Shown here one piece after another: positions 43,575-53,914 of a stretch of 60,000 nucleotides of DNA. How positions within the stretch are numbered: position 1 is the stretch's first letter; the number at the start of each line of letters is the position of its first letter. The notes beneath the pieces are model-generated. The model did no database searches. It was not told the DNA's origin and saw nothing but the letters and a program-made list of their open reading frames with translations. Source of the stretch: Takakia lepidozioides (lineage: Eukaryota > Streptophyta > Takakiopsida > Takakiales > Takakiaceae); the NCBI GenBank assembly GCA_030704615.1, contig CM060731.1, forward strand, positions 59,998,756 through 60,058,755, in the 5' to 3' direction. Both the position numbers and the translations under genes were made by a program.

Positions 43575-44613
43575 GTTGGGTTCTCATTTTGCCGCGGCCT
43601 TGCGACGGAATGTCGCAGCCGGCAATTGCATGGTTCACTTTTATGAAGGCAACCCCCGGTATGAGTGCTCCATCGGGCCTCCGGACTTGAAGCCACTTGA
43701 GACGGTGGAGTCGGAGTGCACAGATAGAATGCTGGAGCTGTGGTGTCGTTTCTATGAGAAGACGGTTGAGGACAAGTACTCAAGTACTGTTGCTCTTCTG
43801 CCAGCCTCAACGTGGTCTCGTATGATGACACATTGGGACGGGCCACGGGAAAGGCTAGTGGAGTATCTGCATTCTTGCTGGAGCGTCCCTCGGCTCGGCA
43901 AAGACATAAAAGACTGTCATCATATAATCGTTCCGATTGTGGAGGAATAAGATCTCGCATACCCAGTCTGTTCTGTCGGGCCAGTCTTTTGAATGACGTC
44001 TGCTCAGTCTGCCCACTCTGCCCTGAGTCTACTCAATCTGCCGAGTTTGCTGAGTCTGCTCATTATGCCGAGTCTGCTAAGTGATGAGTCTTCTGAGTCT
44101 GCTGAGTGGTGACTCTGCCGAGTCGGCTGAGTGTAGTGGGACCAGGACCCATACAGTGTGCGAGTCTGTAGAGTCTGCTAGAGAGGCAATTGGAGTGGTC
44201 TGCTGAGTGGACTGCTGCCGTAAGACTCATGAGATTTGTCTTGCAGGGCGCACTGGAGTGTTGTTGTCATCGACGTGCGGAAAGGCTGCTACAGTCACAT
44301 GAACTCCATCGAGTCTTTGCATGGTTGCCCATATGTTTTGTCATGGATATAGAAGCTGCATGCGGAGTGTTTAGGCTACAGTGTTGATTCACCGGGTTGG
44401 GAGGAGGTTAGGGCATTTCAGTTCAACCAGCCTGAAGTGCCCCAACAGCCATTCAGCTGGGAATGCGGGTTTTACGTCATGTCCTTCATCCAAGTATATT
44501 ATGAATGGCTACAAACTGGGCATACTCGAACCTCTTCTAAAAGGGCAGAGAGAGGAGTACCTTTCACGAAACACTGGTTTACGTTCAAGTTTGCACTTGG
44601 CCAACGGATGTAG
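43575..44613 (+). pseudogene. Ulp1-type cysteine protease domain of MULE B (C48 family)
   Basis: Exon 43575-43938 reads AAALRRNVAAGNCMVHF through LWCRFYEKTVEDKYSS to IKDCHHIIVPI, like the pre-catalytic part of Ulp1. After an intron of AGTCTGC repeats (acceptor 44246) comes AHWSVVVIDVRKGCYSHM (catalytic His at 44251) and then, past a TAG at 44350-44352, KLHAECLGYSVDSPGW and QQPFSWECGFYVMSF with the oxyanion Gln and nucleophile Cys (about 44451-44473), ending TAG 44611. Where Ulp1 has Asp after the beta strand (usually DS), this has Asn-Ser. Ulp1 proteases process or remove SUMO. MULE-borne Ulp1-like genes are known in flowering plants (Kaonashi elements). The internal stop and a phase mismatch at the preceding intron suggest it is inactive. 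Confidence 0.8.
43939..44246. repeat. intron built of AGTCTGCTGAGT words
   Basis: More than ten degenerate copies of 'gtctgctgagt' or 'gagtctgcc' in one orientation between the two protease exons. Confidence 0.65.
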
Positions 44614-45309
44614 TGTCTTAAGTACATCTTGACTGGTTTGAGTGCTGCTGAGAAAGCAGTATCCTCATAGACATCCATCTGGGTCCGAGATTAGAGGTGC
44701 ACCATAGGACACATTTGTCATGTAAGCATGCTTTCGAGCATTTGCAACGAAATAAAATATGACTTTGCATACACATCCTATTGGTCGCATATGAGTGCAA
44801 TGTGGAGTAGTCGCTGTAGATTTGTGACCAATTCACTGCATGTTGTTAAGCGGACTTACCTCTGCACACACAATCATTTTGTTTAACATACCAAGGGAGT
44901 CCACTGGTCAGCAAACAGCCGAGAGTCAGCAGACTGCCAGAGTACGGGAAGAGGGTATGCCTAGGCTTGTGAGCAGACAGATGACAATGTCACCCGACTG
45001 ACGAGAGTCCGACAGACTGAGGAGTTGGGACCAGTCCGGCAGACTGGCAGATGCGATTGGGAACCATGAGTCTGCACTGGTGAGCAGACTGTCGAGAGTC
45101 ACCGGAGTGGTATAGTACAGGCGGATGACATTGGTCAGTAGAGTAATGAGAGTCCACCGTGCTGAGAATGGCCAGTCTGATGGGCATACCGCATGAGGCT
45201 TACTGGTTAGCCATGTCCAGACACGTTCAGAACCGGGAGACTGGTCTGCTCAGGAGAAGGCTGGCACAACAGACTGTTTGAAGATTGAGTCCCAGCCTGG
45301 TATAGCCAA
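44614..45309. other. spacer between convergent genes of MULE B
   Basis: To 44900 there is no recognisable feature. From 44900 on it has 'agcagactg' and 'gagagtcagcagactgcc' words in both orientations. It probably holds the two polyadenylation regions. Confidence 0.5.
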
Positions 45310-45474
45310 CTGGTTCAGATACCAGAAGAGTGGTTGAGCAGACTGGTTCAGACACCAGAAGAGTGGTTGAGCAGACTGGTTCAGACACGAGAAGAGTGGT
45401 TGAGCAGACTAGATCAGACGGTAGAAGACTGGTTGAGCAGACCGGTTCAGACGCCAGAAGACTAGTTTACCAGG
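45310..45474. repeat. 33-bp minisatellite, five units
   Basis: Units at 45310, 45343, 45376, 45409 and 45442 of the type 'ctggttcagacaccagaag' then 'agtggttgagcaga'. The length is a multiple of three, so one frame reads VEQTGSDTRRV over and over; this is a by-product, as it lies downstream of both genes. It contains the GCAGACTGG form of the element-wide motif. Confidence 0.9.
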
Positions 45475-45577
45475 CTGGTTGGCAGGCAGGTTGGAAGTCT
45501 GGTGCACATGCAATTGTACCGCCGAAATTTTATTTCATGGGGAGAATGATACTGTACCATTTCTTACATTTCCTACT

Positions 45578-48500
45578 CTATTTTAAAACTGGTATACGAT
45601 CTGCGACTCTTCGGATTGTGGAGTATATGTGTGCTGCAGGTGTTGGGGCACCAACCCTCTTCCCTGTTTTGCGTAAGACCCTGGGTCGCGTTTTCCATGC
45701 CTCAACGAAATCCCGTTTTCTTTTCAGCGACATATTGTTGTTGTCATTTACAGGACGAAAGCTCTTTGCTGCCGCAGGGTGCAGCATTCTTGCAGCACTA
45801 TTGGCGAGAATATCAACAAGCTGCCCCCTACAGATACGAAGAGAAGACAACACATGTTTTTGCAGGTATTTGTCGTCCCCAACAATGCGAAGTATGTCTG
45901 CAAATTCTTCATCCATGGAGGATGGTACGAGGACAGGCTCCGCATCATAAGGGAAGTCATCTGTGGAAGGGCCCTCTATTGCATTTCCCAAACCCTCTTC
46001 GTTGCTGACACTTGCATGAACCTTAAACACATTATGCAATCCTCCATGAATGGTTCCCAACGCCGTGCCACAAGCGCGCACTATGAGTCCATCCTGCAAG
46101 TGTGGATGAAGCAACTTCAGGACTCGGACTTGATGCTTGCACAAATTGCCCTTCATTGCCCATGGGCAAGTGCAAGAAGTCCATTCGCATCTGGGGTTGT
46201 AAACAATGTAAATTGTGTTCGGGTGATTGGTGCTTAGAACATAGGCTGGTTGCCCAGGATGGAACGGAAGAGTGACATTGCAAGCTGGGATATCGCGTGC
46301 CGCAAGCCAGAACTTGACATGTACTTCTCCTGTTTGTCATTCCTTATGAATCCGTGCATTTTCAGGTGAATTGCATATCAGTAGTGTGCTAGCACACGGC
46401 CTGTGAGTTCCCATATGAGCCAATCCACTCTACGCCAAGTCATTTTGCCTTTCCCCATCCTCAGTCTTGCCTTCAAGTTTCCATGGTATGCCTCAATGCT
46501 AGCATTGGTGTCTTGACTGGCATACGGAACATGGCGAGCTGCTGTACACCACATTGCTATTTTAGGACGCCATTCCTTATCGATGTAGTCCAAAAATTCA
46601 TGCCCATTTGGATATTTCTTTCTCATGCGTCGGAGCGTTGTTGCTACCCATGCAAGACCTTCTTTGGGATTGATTGGTCCACCTCTACAGTACATGAGGT
46701 CTCCCATATCTCTTAGCAAGTTTGCGGCAGTGATAGGATCTTTGGTTTTCGCGCATGATTGCTTCACCCAAGCCCGCCGGACATGCCAAAGGCACAGGAA
46801 AATTAGCACTCCTCGAGAAACAGCCCTGCAAAGTACACATGCCCACATGAGAGACTTCAAAGAGGACTTGGCCGGTGGATTTGGGCACTAACCCAGTAGA
46901 CTGTCTAGTTGACTGATCTGCCCGTCTGTTCCAAATGGATTCAAGCAGCAGACTCGCCCACTCTGACCTGCCATGAGTGTTGCCCTCACGACACCGCCAA
47001 CAGACCTGACCATGCTGACCTCGCAGCGGACTTACGTAAGTGAGTCTTGCAACGGACTTGGCCAGAGGGCATCCCGACCGGACTGGGTTGCCAGCAGACT
47101 TCCGAACAGTCCCCTTCGGCGGACTCACCTGCTAGCGGACCAGAGTGAGAACGTAGCAGACTGACGCACGTGAGTCTTGCAGCGGACTGCTTGCGAACGG
47201 TCCCCTCCGGTGGACCTGCCTGCCAGCGGACTTGCTGGACCAGATTGAGGTCACAACAGACTGGCGCACGTGAGTCTTGCAGTGGACTGCTTGCGAACAG
47301 TCCCATCCGGCGGACTCGCATGCGAGCGGATTTGCTCGACCAGACTGAGGTCACAGCAGACTGGCGCACGTGAGTCTTGCAGCGGACTGCTTGCGAACAG
47401 TCCCCTCTGGCGGACCTGCCTGCCAGCGGACTTGCCCTTAGGAGACCGGCAGTAGATTTACCCAGACGTTGCTGGCAGCACACCCGAGCAGACTGACCTT
47501 GCAGCGTACTTGCGCAAGTGAGTCTTCCAGCAGACTTTGCTAGAGGACATTATCAGCGGACTGGTTTGCCAGCAGATTTGCAGAAATGAATGGGCCGGAC
47601 TTGCAGCCAGGACTGCGTTGTAAGGCAGAGGACTTGCCGAAGAGACAGACAATGGACGTAGACGACGGACTTGCACGCGAGTGTACAGGAGGGTACGTGA
47701 AACTTACGTAATGGCGTTTATTTCGGCGTCGGCATCGTCCACAATGAAGGCATTGGGTCGCCAGTCCGGCATTTCTGCGAGGAGAGAGTCCCGCAAGGCT
47801 GCCATCCACGGCACCAGGTCTGTTGTTCGTTCACGCGCGCATATGATGTACGCAACTGGTATACCGTTAAGCCACTCGTCGAAGACCATCAACGTGTACA
47901 ATGGGAACTGTTCAAATGCAGAATGTCAGATGTTGTCAATGTGCGTACATCCACTACTTCTGCAAGTGGATAAATTGTGAAAGGGATGAAGAGTACATTG
48001 TGGTGATTTGTCCCGAAGGTTGCATCGCATGCAACGATACGGGCATGGCCTAATTGAAGCATTCGCTTCTTCTGCCACTCAGTTTGTATGCCGATTGTGA
48101 ATGTTAAGTCGCCATCGTAGTGCTTGAATGTTGGCGCCAATTTTTCCTCTTGATAGAAGAAGACCGATTTCGGGTTCTGGTCTTTCCATATGCGGACACT
48201 CTCCGCATCGTTGGCATGTTTTTTGAACGCCTCCAAGTCAAATTTGTCCAATCTGTTCATGTTCTCCACCAGGAACAGTTCCAAGAGTGTACCTAGAAAA
48301 TCCTTGAAAAACCCAATGAGCATGAAAAGTTTTGGAAGCGTTCTCCGCAACATCATGTTTTCATGATCATATGATGTTTCAAGTATTTTTGTGGCACATT
48401 TGCGGAACTGTTACAGGTGGAGAACATAAATAGATTGGGAAAATAAGAACTGGACAAGCACCTCATTACCAAACAAGACACATTACAAAAGACCCCATCA

Positions 48501-49748
48501 TGTCGAATTTCCGAATGCTGAACCATCCCGCTCGTTCATTGTAGCACCCTCCCTTATGAAGCTATTTTTGTAACAATACGACTAGTACTGGGGAAACATT
48601 CTCGCCGAGCTGGATAAGCCAATTCCAGAAGCTCCCGACCGTATTCAGCTTCTTGAGGGATTCTGGCCGAAAACAAATTGGTCCAAGAATCATCACAGAG
48701 ATGGAATCCATCCACATATATTGCCAGATGTGGAAGAAGAGGATGAAATCCTAGAACCTTACTGTGGCCCGAGGTGTGAGCGACCAAGAATATCCCTGTT
48801 TGCCATGTCCGTTTCTCGGCCAGGTTGCGCACATCCTGCTCTAGCAAAAAATCGTCCCGTGTCCATGAATCCCCCAACCCGGTGTTATTCATGACGTGCT
48901 CTTTATGTTCCATCATGATTTGGGCGACTGACAGGCCTCGACACAGACACTCTATGACCCATGCTTTCAATTCCTCGCTAATGTGTGGTGCGTAGGCGTG
49001 GCGAGTGTTCCTGAACTCAACGGACTTCCCATGACATGCGTTCCCTTTCGCGTCTGTATGCTCCATATTGTTGTAGTACGTGAGGACACAAATGTCGGGG
49101 GCGAGATAGCATTGCTGGACCTTGAAACAGCACTGGCAACCACGCTTGTAAGACTCTCCATATTCTGACTTCTTTCTCCTTGGCCTTTATGAGGGTGAGA
49201 TGTTCCAGCACCCAGAAGAGGTCCTCCACGTTTCAGTTTGGGATCCTCCACTATCGCATTGTTGGTGTGCTTGTCATCTGGACCATAACAGCATTGATAC
49301 CTGGACATAAAAATCACAATGGATATCCATCGACTTCTGGAAGCATGAAATCACAGAACGTGGGTACGAAAAATGGCAACAGACATGCAATCAGACTACA
49401 AAATGACGATGAGGATGGAGCACACATGATACTGTTCAGAGAACTGCTGGCTCTTGGCTCTTTTAGCATCCCGGGTTGCACTTTAGTATGGACATTCACC
49501 CAAAACTGAGTGGGGTAGTCCACCAAACTCTCCTCTCCAAGGAGAAAGTCATCAACTCTATCCCACGGTATGCAGGCCTTCAGAACATTATGTCTGGCAC
49601 CCATATAACCATATTGCGTGTCTCTCTTCCATTGGAGGTCCTTCCTGTTGAAGGGTCCTGGTTTGGGTGTTTGCAAACTTTGTCGAAGAGGCCGTATAAT
49701 CCAGCATTCCGTTTTTAGTATATCATCACCTTATGCTTCCACGTCCAT
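45578..49748 (-). pseudogene. MULE B MuDR-type transposase with SWIM finger
   Basis: Starts at ATG 49748 (MDVEA). Exons, right to left: about 49748-49500 (TPKPGPFNRKDLQW, CIPWDRVDDFL); about 49300-48554 (YQCCYGPDDKH, cysteine-rich GCQCCFKVQQCYLAPDICV, HGKSVEFRNTR, EELKAWVIECLCRGL); 48356-47975 (LTFTIGIQTEWQ, first Asp in VACDATFGTN at about 48030); 47912-47700 (second Asp in AFIVDDADAEINAI); 46860-46378 (C-x2-H in LCLWHVRRAW, Glu in TNASIEAYHGNLK at about 46490); 46377-45578 (HGFIRNDKQEKY, SWIM CTCPWAMKGNLCKH at about 46175-46135, basic MSLKRKRDF tail). All DDE residues are present. Lesions: TAA at 49731-49733, a one-base deletion near 49195 and a TGA near 46380 where A has Trp. The family catalyses cut-and-paste transposition with 9-bp duplications, as seen at this element's ends. 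Confidence 0.88.
46870..47690. repeat. repeat-filled intron of the MULE B transposase
   Basis: It lies between the second-Asp exon and the Glu exon. Nearly all of it consists of 'gagtcttgcagcggact', 'ccagcagact' and 'gcagactgac' words. A 100-bp unit is repeated about three times (starts at 47170, 47270 and 47370). The same intron in A (25338-25830) has the same motif but a different higher-order unit. Confidence 0.75.
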
Positions 49749-50026
49749 GCCCTGTACAGTACAGAGGCCACGCTTCAGAACATGCAAGAAATGCGCTGCA
49801 GTACACTGGACACGATGGACAACATGCAAGGAGCATCAGTGCGCACGTTCGTGGCTGCTGGCAAGTGGCAGGCGGCAGGGATAAGGTTTCAATTCATGCC
49901 CTAAAAATGGAGGGCTCAGATGGCATTTGCGAACGGACGGTCTAGATGCGGCATCATCAGTGGACTGGAGGAAAGCGGACTCATGGGCGGCGGACTGGCG
50001 GGCACACTGTTGGGTGGACTGGCCGG

Positions 50027-50385
50027 GACTGGCATGGATGGCGTGGATGGGTTTCTCAGAATGGATGATCCAGATCCTTCGGCCGGCGCGGACTGGCAGA
50101 CTGGGGGCAGCAGACGGGCACAACGGACTGTTGGGTGGACTTGCGGGGATTGGCACAGCGGATTGGCGTGCACAGCAGATTGGCCGGCAGACTGAGGGGA
50201 ACTGGACTCACGGGCAGCGGACCGGCGGGCGGACTGGGAGCGCGGGCGGGGCCGCCGCGGGCGCGGTTGGTGGGGCCGCGGCAGCAGGTGGGCGACCGCG
50301 TGGGGGAGCCGGGCGTCCGTGCGCGGGGCCCACCGGTCAGCTCGCACGTGCACCATATCGTCCCAATTATTGTAAAATGAGAGGC
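50027..50385 (-). repeat. MULE B right terminal inverted repeat
   Basis: Reverse complement of 28554-28912 with substitutions and small indels; the tip reads GCCTCTCATTTTACAATAAT on the minus strand. Confidence 0.9.
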
Positions 50386-50394
50386 TTACCTATC
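50386..50394. repeat. right 9-bp target-site duplication of MULE B
   Basis: TTACCTATC, identical to 28545-28553. Confidence 0.93.
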
Positions 50395-53300
50395 CAATGA
50401 GCCTAATAATGCCCAAATCAGGCTTAACCCCATTGATAACCATACACTTTTCTAAATCTAACCGACCCACTTCGTCCTTTAGAGGTTAAATTTTATTAAG
50501 TTTATTCCGGGGAGAAAAATTAAAACCCCTGCCTTTTGACTCTCCCTATGGGGTGTTTGGGAGAACATTTGAACTTATACCTACGAAGGCCATATAATTT
50601 GAAACAGAATCTTTGTCGATTACACAAATACTCTGTTGGAATTTCATGGATGAATGTTGGACGATATAAAGTGAGAGACCGCTGATGATAGTTTGGATGA
50701 ACATTGGAACCCCAGGAGGAGGCATTAAGTGCCAGCCGACCAGACATGTATGCCGGCGCGGACCGCGCATATAGAAAATACAGTATACTCGCAAGCCGAC
50801 AAGCGCACTGCTACACGTATTGAAGACTGTCCGTAGAATGCGCTCTACCAACTAGCCGCCACTTGTTTTTTATTCCCTTCTTGTCTACTATTGTACTTCA
50901 CGTGCCTGCCTGGCCACCCCGGGTTCAAATTCTCATACTGCCGTTGTTGCTGGGACTGGGGTGGCAAATGGAAAATGACAAACAATAGAAATATAGAAGT
51001 GCTTATGGACTCGGGAGCTTATCGAGGATTCGATATGCCGCGCGGCGGCTCGGGATCCAAGGGCGGTGCAGTGGGGCATGCCAAGTTTTCAACGTGCCGC
51101 ATGCATGCGGCATGACGGGTAGGCAGCCGTTACGGACTTGATAGCGTTCAAGAGGAGAACCCGCACAACACTGGTTGATAGTCCATACTTTAGTGCAGAC
51201 CTAGGGCCAGAGAAAAAGGCCAACATGAACCATAGAACAGAGGGCAGGAGGGTAGCATAGAAGTAGTAGAAGGGTGGGCCCTCCTTCTAGTTCTGGAGCT
51301 TTTCACAAGTAGGATGAGGCGGTGGCCCTCCTTCTACAAGGCCCCACCAACGCTGGAGATAGTATATAAAGAGGGTGAGGGTTACCTTCTACAAGTTCCT
51401 TCTGCCTCCACCTTAATTTGGAATGTAAACTTGGAACCTGAACCATCATCAAATGAATGGAAATGTCAAAATATCGTAGAGTCCTTCAACGTCCGGCGTT
51501 TATTAATTCAAATTTTGTTTATCTGAAATATTCAGAAAAGTAATGACCTCGATGTCGAAGCGATAAAGAATTTCGTGTTAGGGTTATCCTCTAAAGGATA
51601 TACCCTGATTACCTCCCTAGAGGTAATTGAAATGTATGTGACCAACTTGTTCAAAAATTGTAAAAATTTAAATTTAGGTGCCGGTCCTACTTTCTCTGAA
51701 ATAATTAAATATTCAGCAGCAATGCGCCGGACATCAAAGGACTCTACGGTAAGGGGCCGCCTTGATGTCTAGTCCTTGATATGGGAATTGGTGGGATGTC
51801 TTATTTATAAGGAGATGGTGGAGAGAGAGAGAAGACTCCAACCATAGCGGGCGTAACTAAGAGCCACTTCGCCTTACGTAGATGGTGGAATGCTTTTCAC
51901 ACCCTTTAAAAAAAAAATCACTTTGCCGAACGTGAAACAGGTAATTATAAAGAAAAGCAAAAAAACTACAAGACTTGTCTTTGCCAAGTGTGATTCCTTG
52001 CAGCCTTGGACCCATGTGCCTCCCTTGAAGCTTGAAAATTAAAGCTTAAAAAAGGATTGGCTTGGCATCTTTTCTGATGCCGTGCAATGTCCTGTAGGGT
52101 CTGGGGCTCAATTTTCTGCGCTGGGCCATACTCTCTAATATTCCCCCTCCAGGGCCTGTAGGGCAGAGGTTTCTTCAAAATAAAATGCTGCTCGCTTACC
52201 TGAACTTGGGGGCCCTTTGACCGTCCAAAGTGTTAGGACCAGTCTCAAACTTTTTGCAGGCAGCAACTACATAGCTATCACGCCGCCTCAATGTGAGGTT
52301 GCTTTTTGTCAAAAAATATTAAAGTGTTTTGTTTTTTAGAATACACTAGAGTGACCCCTGCCGTTGGCCCAAGTGTCTCCCAAGTGCGACCTCTAGGGTA
52401 GCCTGTGCAATTGGCCCATGTGTGAAGAATTAAAAAAAAAACACTTGATTTTGTACCTCGCTTCATATATTGAGACCAAAAATTATGAGACCAAGTCGGT
52501 TCACCCTCCTCATCTAGGGCTTTCCATCCATACCAAGCACCAGCGCTTGTGGGCAAGCCGTTTGCGAGATCTCAACGCTACAAAACAAAACAAACATACA
52601 AACAAAAACTCGGTACCTCACCTACCCCAATACTCAGCCTGTTCATAAGCGGGCATTTTGTGGAAAGGATTATGTAATGTCATAAAGCTCAGTCCACGTA
52701 TAAAAATCAGATGTCAAAACAGTAGTCTTAATTAAATTGAAAAAAGAACATGGTGGCTGACCTTTAAAAAAAAAAAACATGGAGGCTGGTGCTCATTTTT
52801 GCTCTGTATCTAAGTTAGAGGCCCTTTATTTTCATGGAATGTGCTTGGGAATGTACGAATGTCCTCAAGAGCCTCCTTTGGAAAGACGTCGGAAAAGTCC
52901 AATGGGATGTCAGCATCCACCCGTCACCATATGCACTCAAAATATTGTCACTATGTTCATCCACAAATTGTTGACTTTAGTAGGGGGCAAAAAACAAAAA
53001 AGTTTTTGGGCCCTCCCTTTTGCCAAAAAACAATTAGAAAAGGGGAGAGGGCTCTGCGGAAGAGCTTTTGTTCCTATCATTTCTTACATATCCTCAAATG
53101 GCCCGGCTTCTGTAACAAGAAACCCTTTATATCCATGACCGGCAACCAAAAAATGAGCATAGATTATGCATATACGCCAGACAACAAAAATCTTAAAATC
53201 CTCACAAGCCCGGCCCGACAGGCTTCTAATGGGTTTTCATATTGACAAGTCCGGGCCCTAGGTCATGTTCTTAGTGACATTGATACCCGCCCAACACTGG

Positions 53301-53914
53301 TGGCTACCGGGTGTTTCCCAAAAAATACTGCAGCCACAATTACATGTATATAGATATATAGATACTATATATGAAAATACTATTAAAAATACTATTAAAA
53401 TGGAGGTACAGTAAGTGGCCCGTTCGTGAATGGTCGTAATAAGTAAACAGTAATAATAAATAAGTTCAAATTGTATTCCGGCAGCAAATGATGAAAAAAG
53501 GACAGGCCGGCAAGGTGGCGTTTATCGCCACGTGGTGCTAGACTCCTCGAGCAAGTGGCAGAGAATGATTGGAGAGGTCTGTACCGGTTTTGCAGCGAGG
53601 CCTTCCTGAGGGCCGTTGCTTGCGCCACGTCGGACCCTCGATTGCAACGCTTCCCTGCCCTCTCTCCTCTGCGCCAAAAACTCTGCCAGAGATTATTGAT
53701 TGTGGCACCTGCGGAAGAAGCCGTGTGCTGCCAGAGATTTCCGAATTGAGAGATTGCGAGAGAGACAGAGAGATTGAGTGAGAGAGAGTCGGGAAATTGT
53801 TTGAAATACGGGGATGGATTTAGTGTTTGGATGATTGCTATATGCGGGGGAGAATTTGCAGTTATTGAAAGGTCGAGGCCCCGAGGGAGTGAGTGAGAGG
53901 CAGGGGAGAGAGAG
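50395..53914. other. right flank up to the phosphofructokinase gene, no recognised gene
   Basis: Host intergenic DNA. A tRNA-like fragment in minus orientation lies at about 50836-50862. The motif TAACTAAGAGCCACTTCGCC recurs near 51855 (also near 3337). Frames at 51575-51772 and 52779-53245 have no family I can name. Poly-A runs near 52435 and 52770 suggest retroposed fragments. The last 120 bp (53755-53910) are GA-rich ('gagagagacagagagattga'), a common leader composition in plant genes, so this is probably the 5' untranslated region of the gene that follows. Confidence 0.5.

Larger units (their letters stand above)
28554..50385. mobile_element. MULE B, Mutator-like DNA transposon of about 22 kb with CACTA insertion
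   Basis: Bounded by inverted repeats of about 360 bp and the 9-bp duplication TTACCTATC. The left half carries the accessory gene on the plus strand (30984-44613), the right half the transposase on the minus strand (45578-49748), so the two genes converge. A CACTA-like element interrupts the accessory gene at 31811, and the block 39490-40878 is inverted. Without these the element would be about 13 kb. It is better preserved than MULE A, but both genes still carry stops and frameshifts. It shares the first 20 bp of its tips with A, while the inner part of the repeats differs, so the two are subfamilies. Confidence 0.92.

Noticed and set aside
45330-45950. 206-codon plus-strand protein with VEQTGSDTRR repeats
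   Set aside because: Its second half is antisense to the well-supported transposase C-terminus; the first half is the 33-bp minisatellite.
50836-50862. tRNA gene on the minus strand (GGCGGCTAGTTGGTAGAGCG)
   Set aside because: Only a 5' half-like piece with a shortened D-loop is seen; no anticodon arm pairing and no T-arm at the right distance. Probably a tRNA-derived fragment.
52779-53245. LINE endonuclease start (FSWNV-like)
   Set aside because: Only a few residues fit, no reverse transcriptase follows, and two frames compete; too weak to call.
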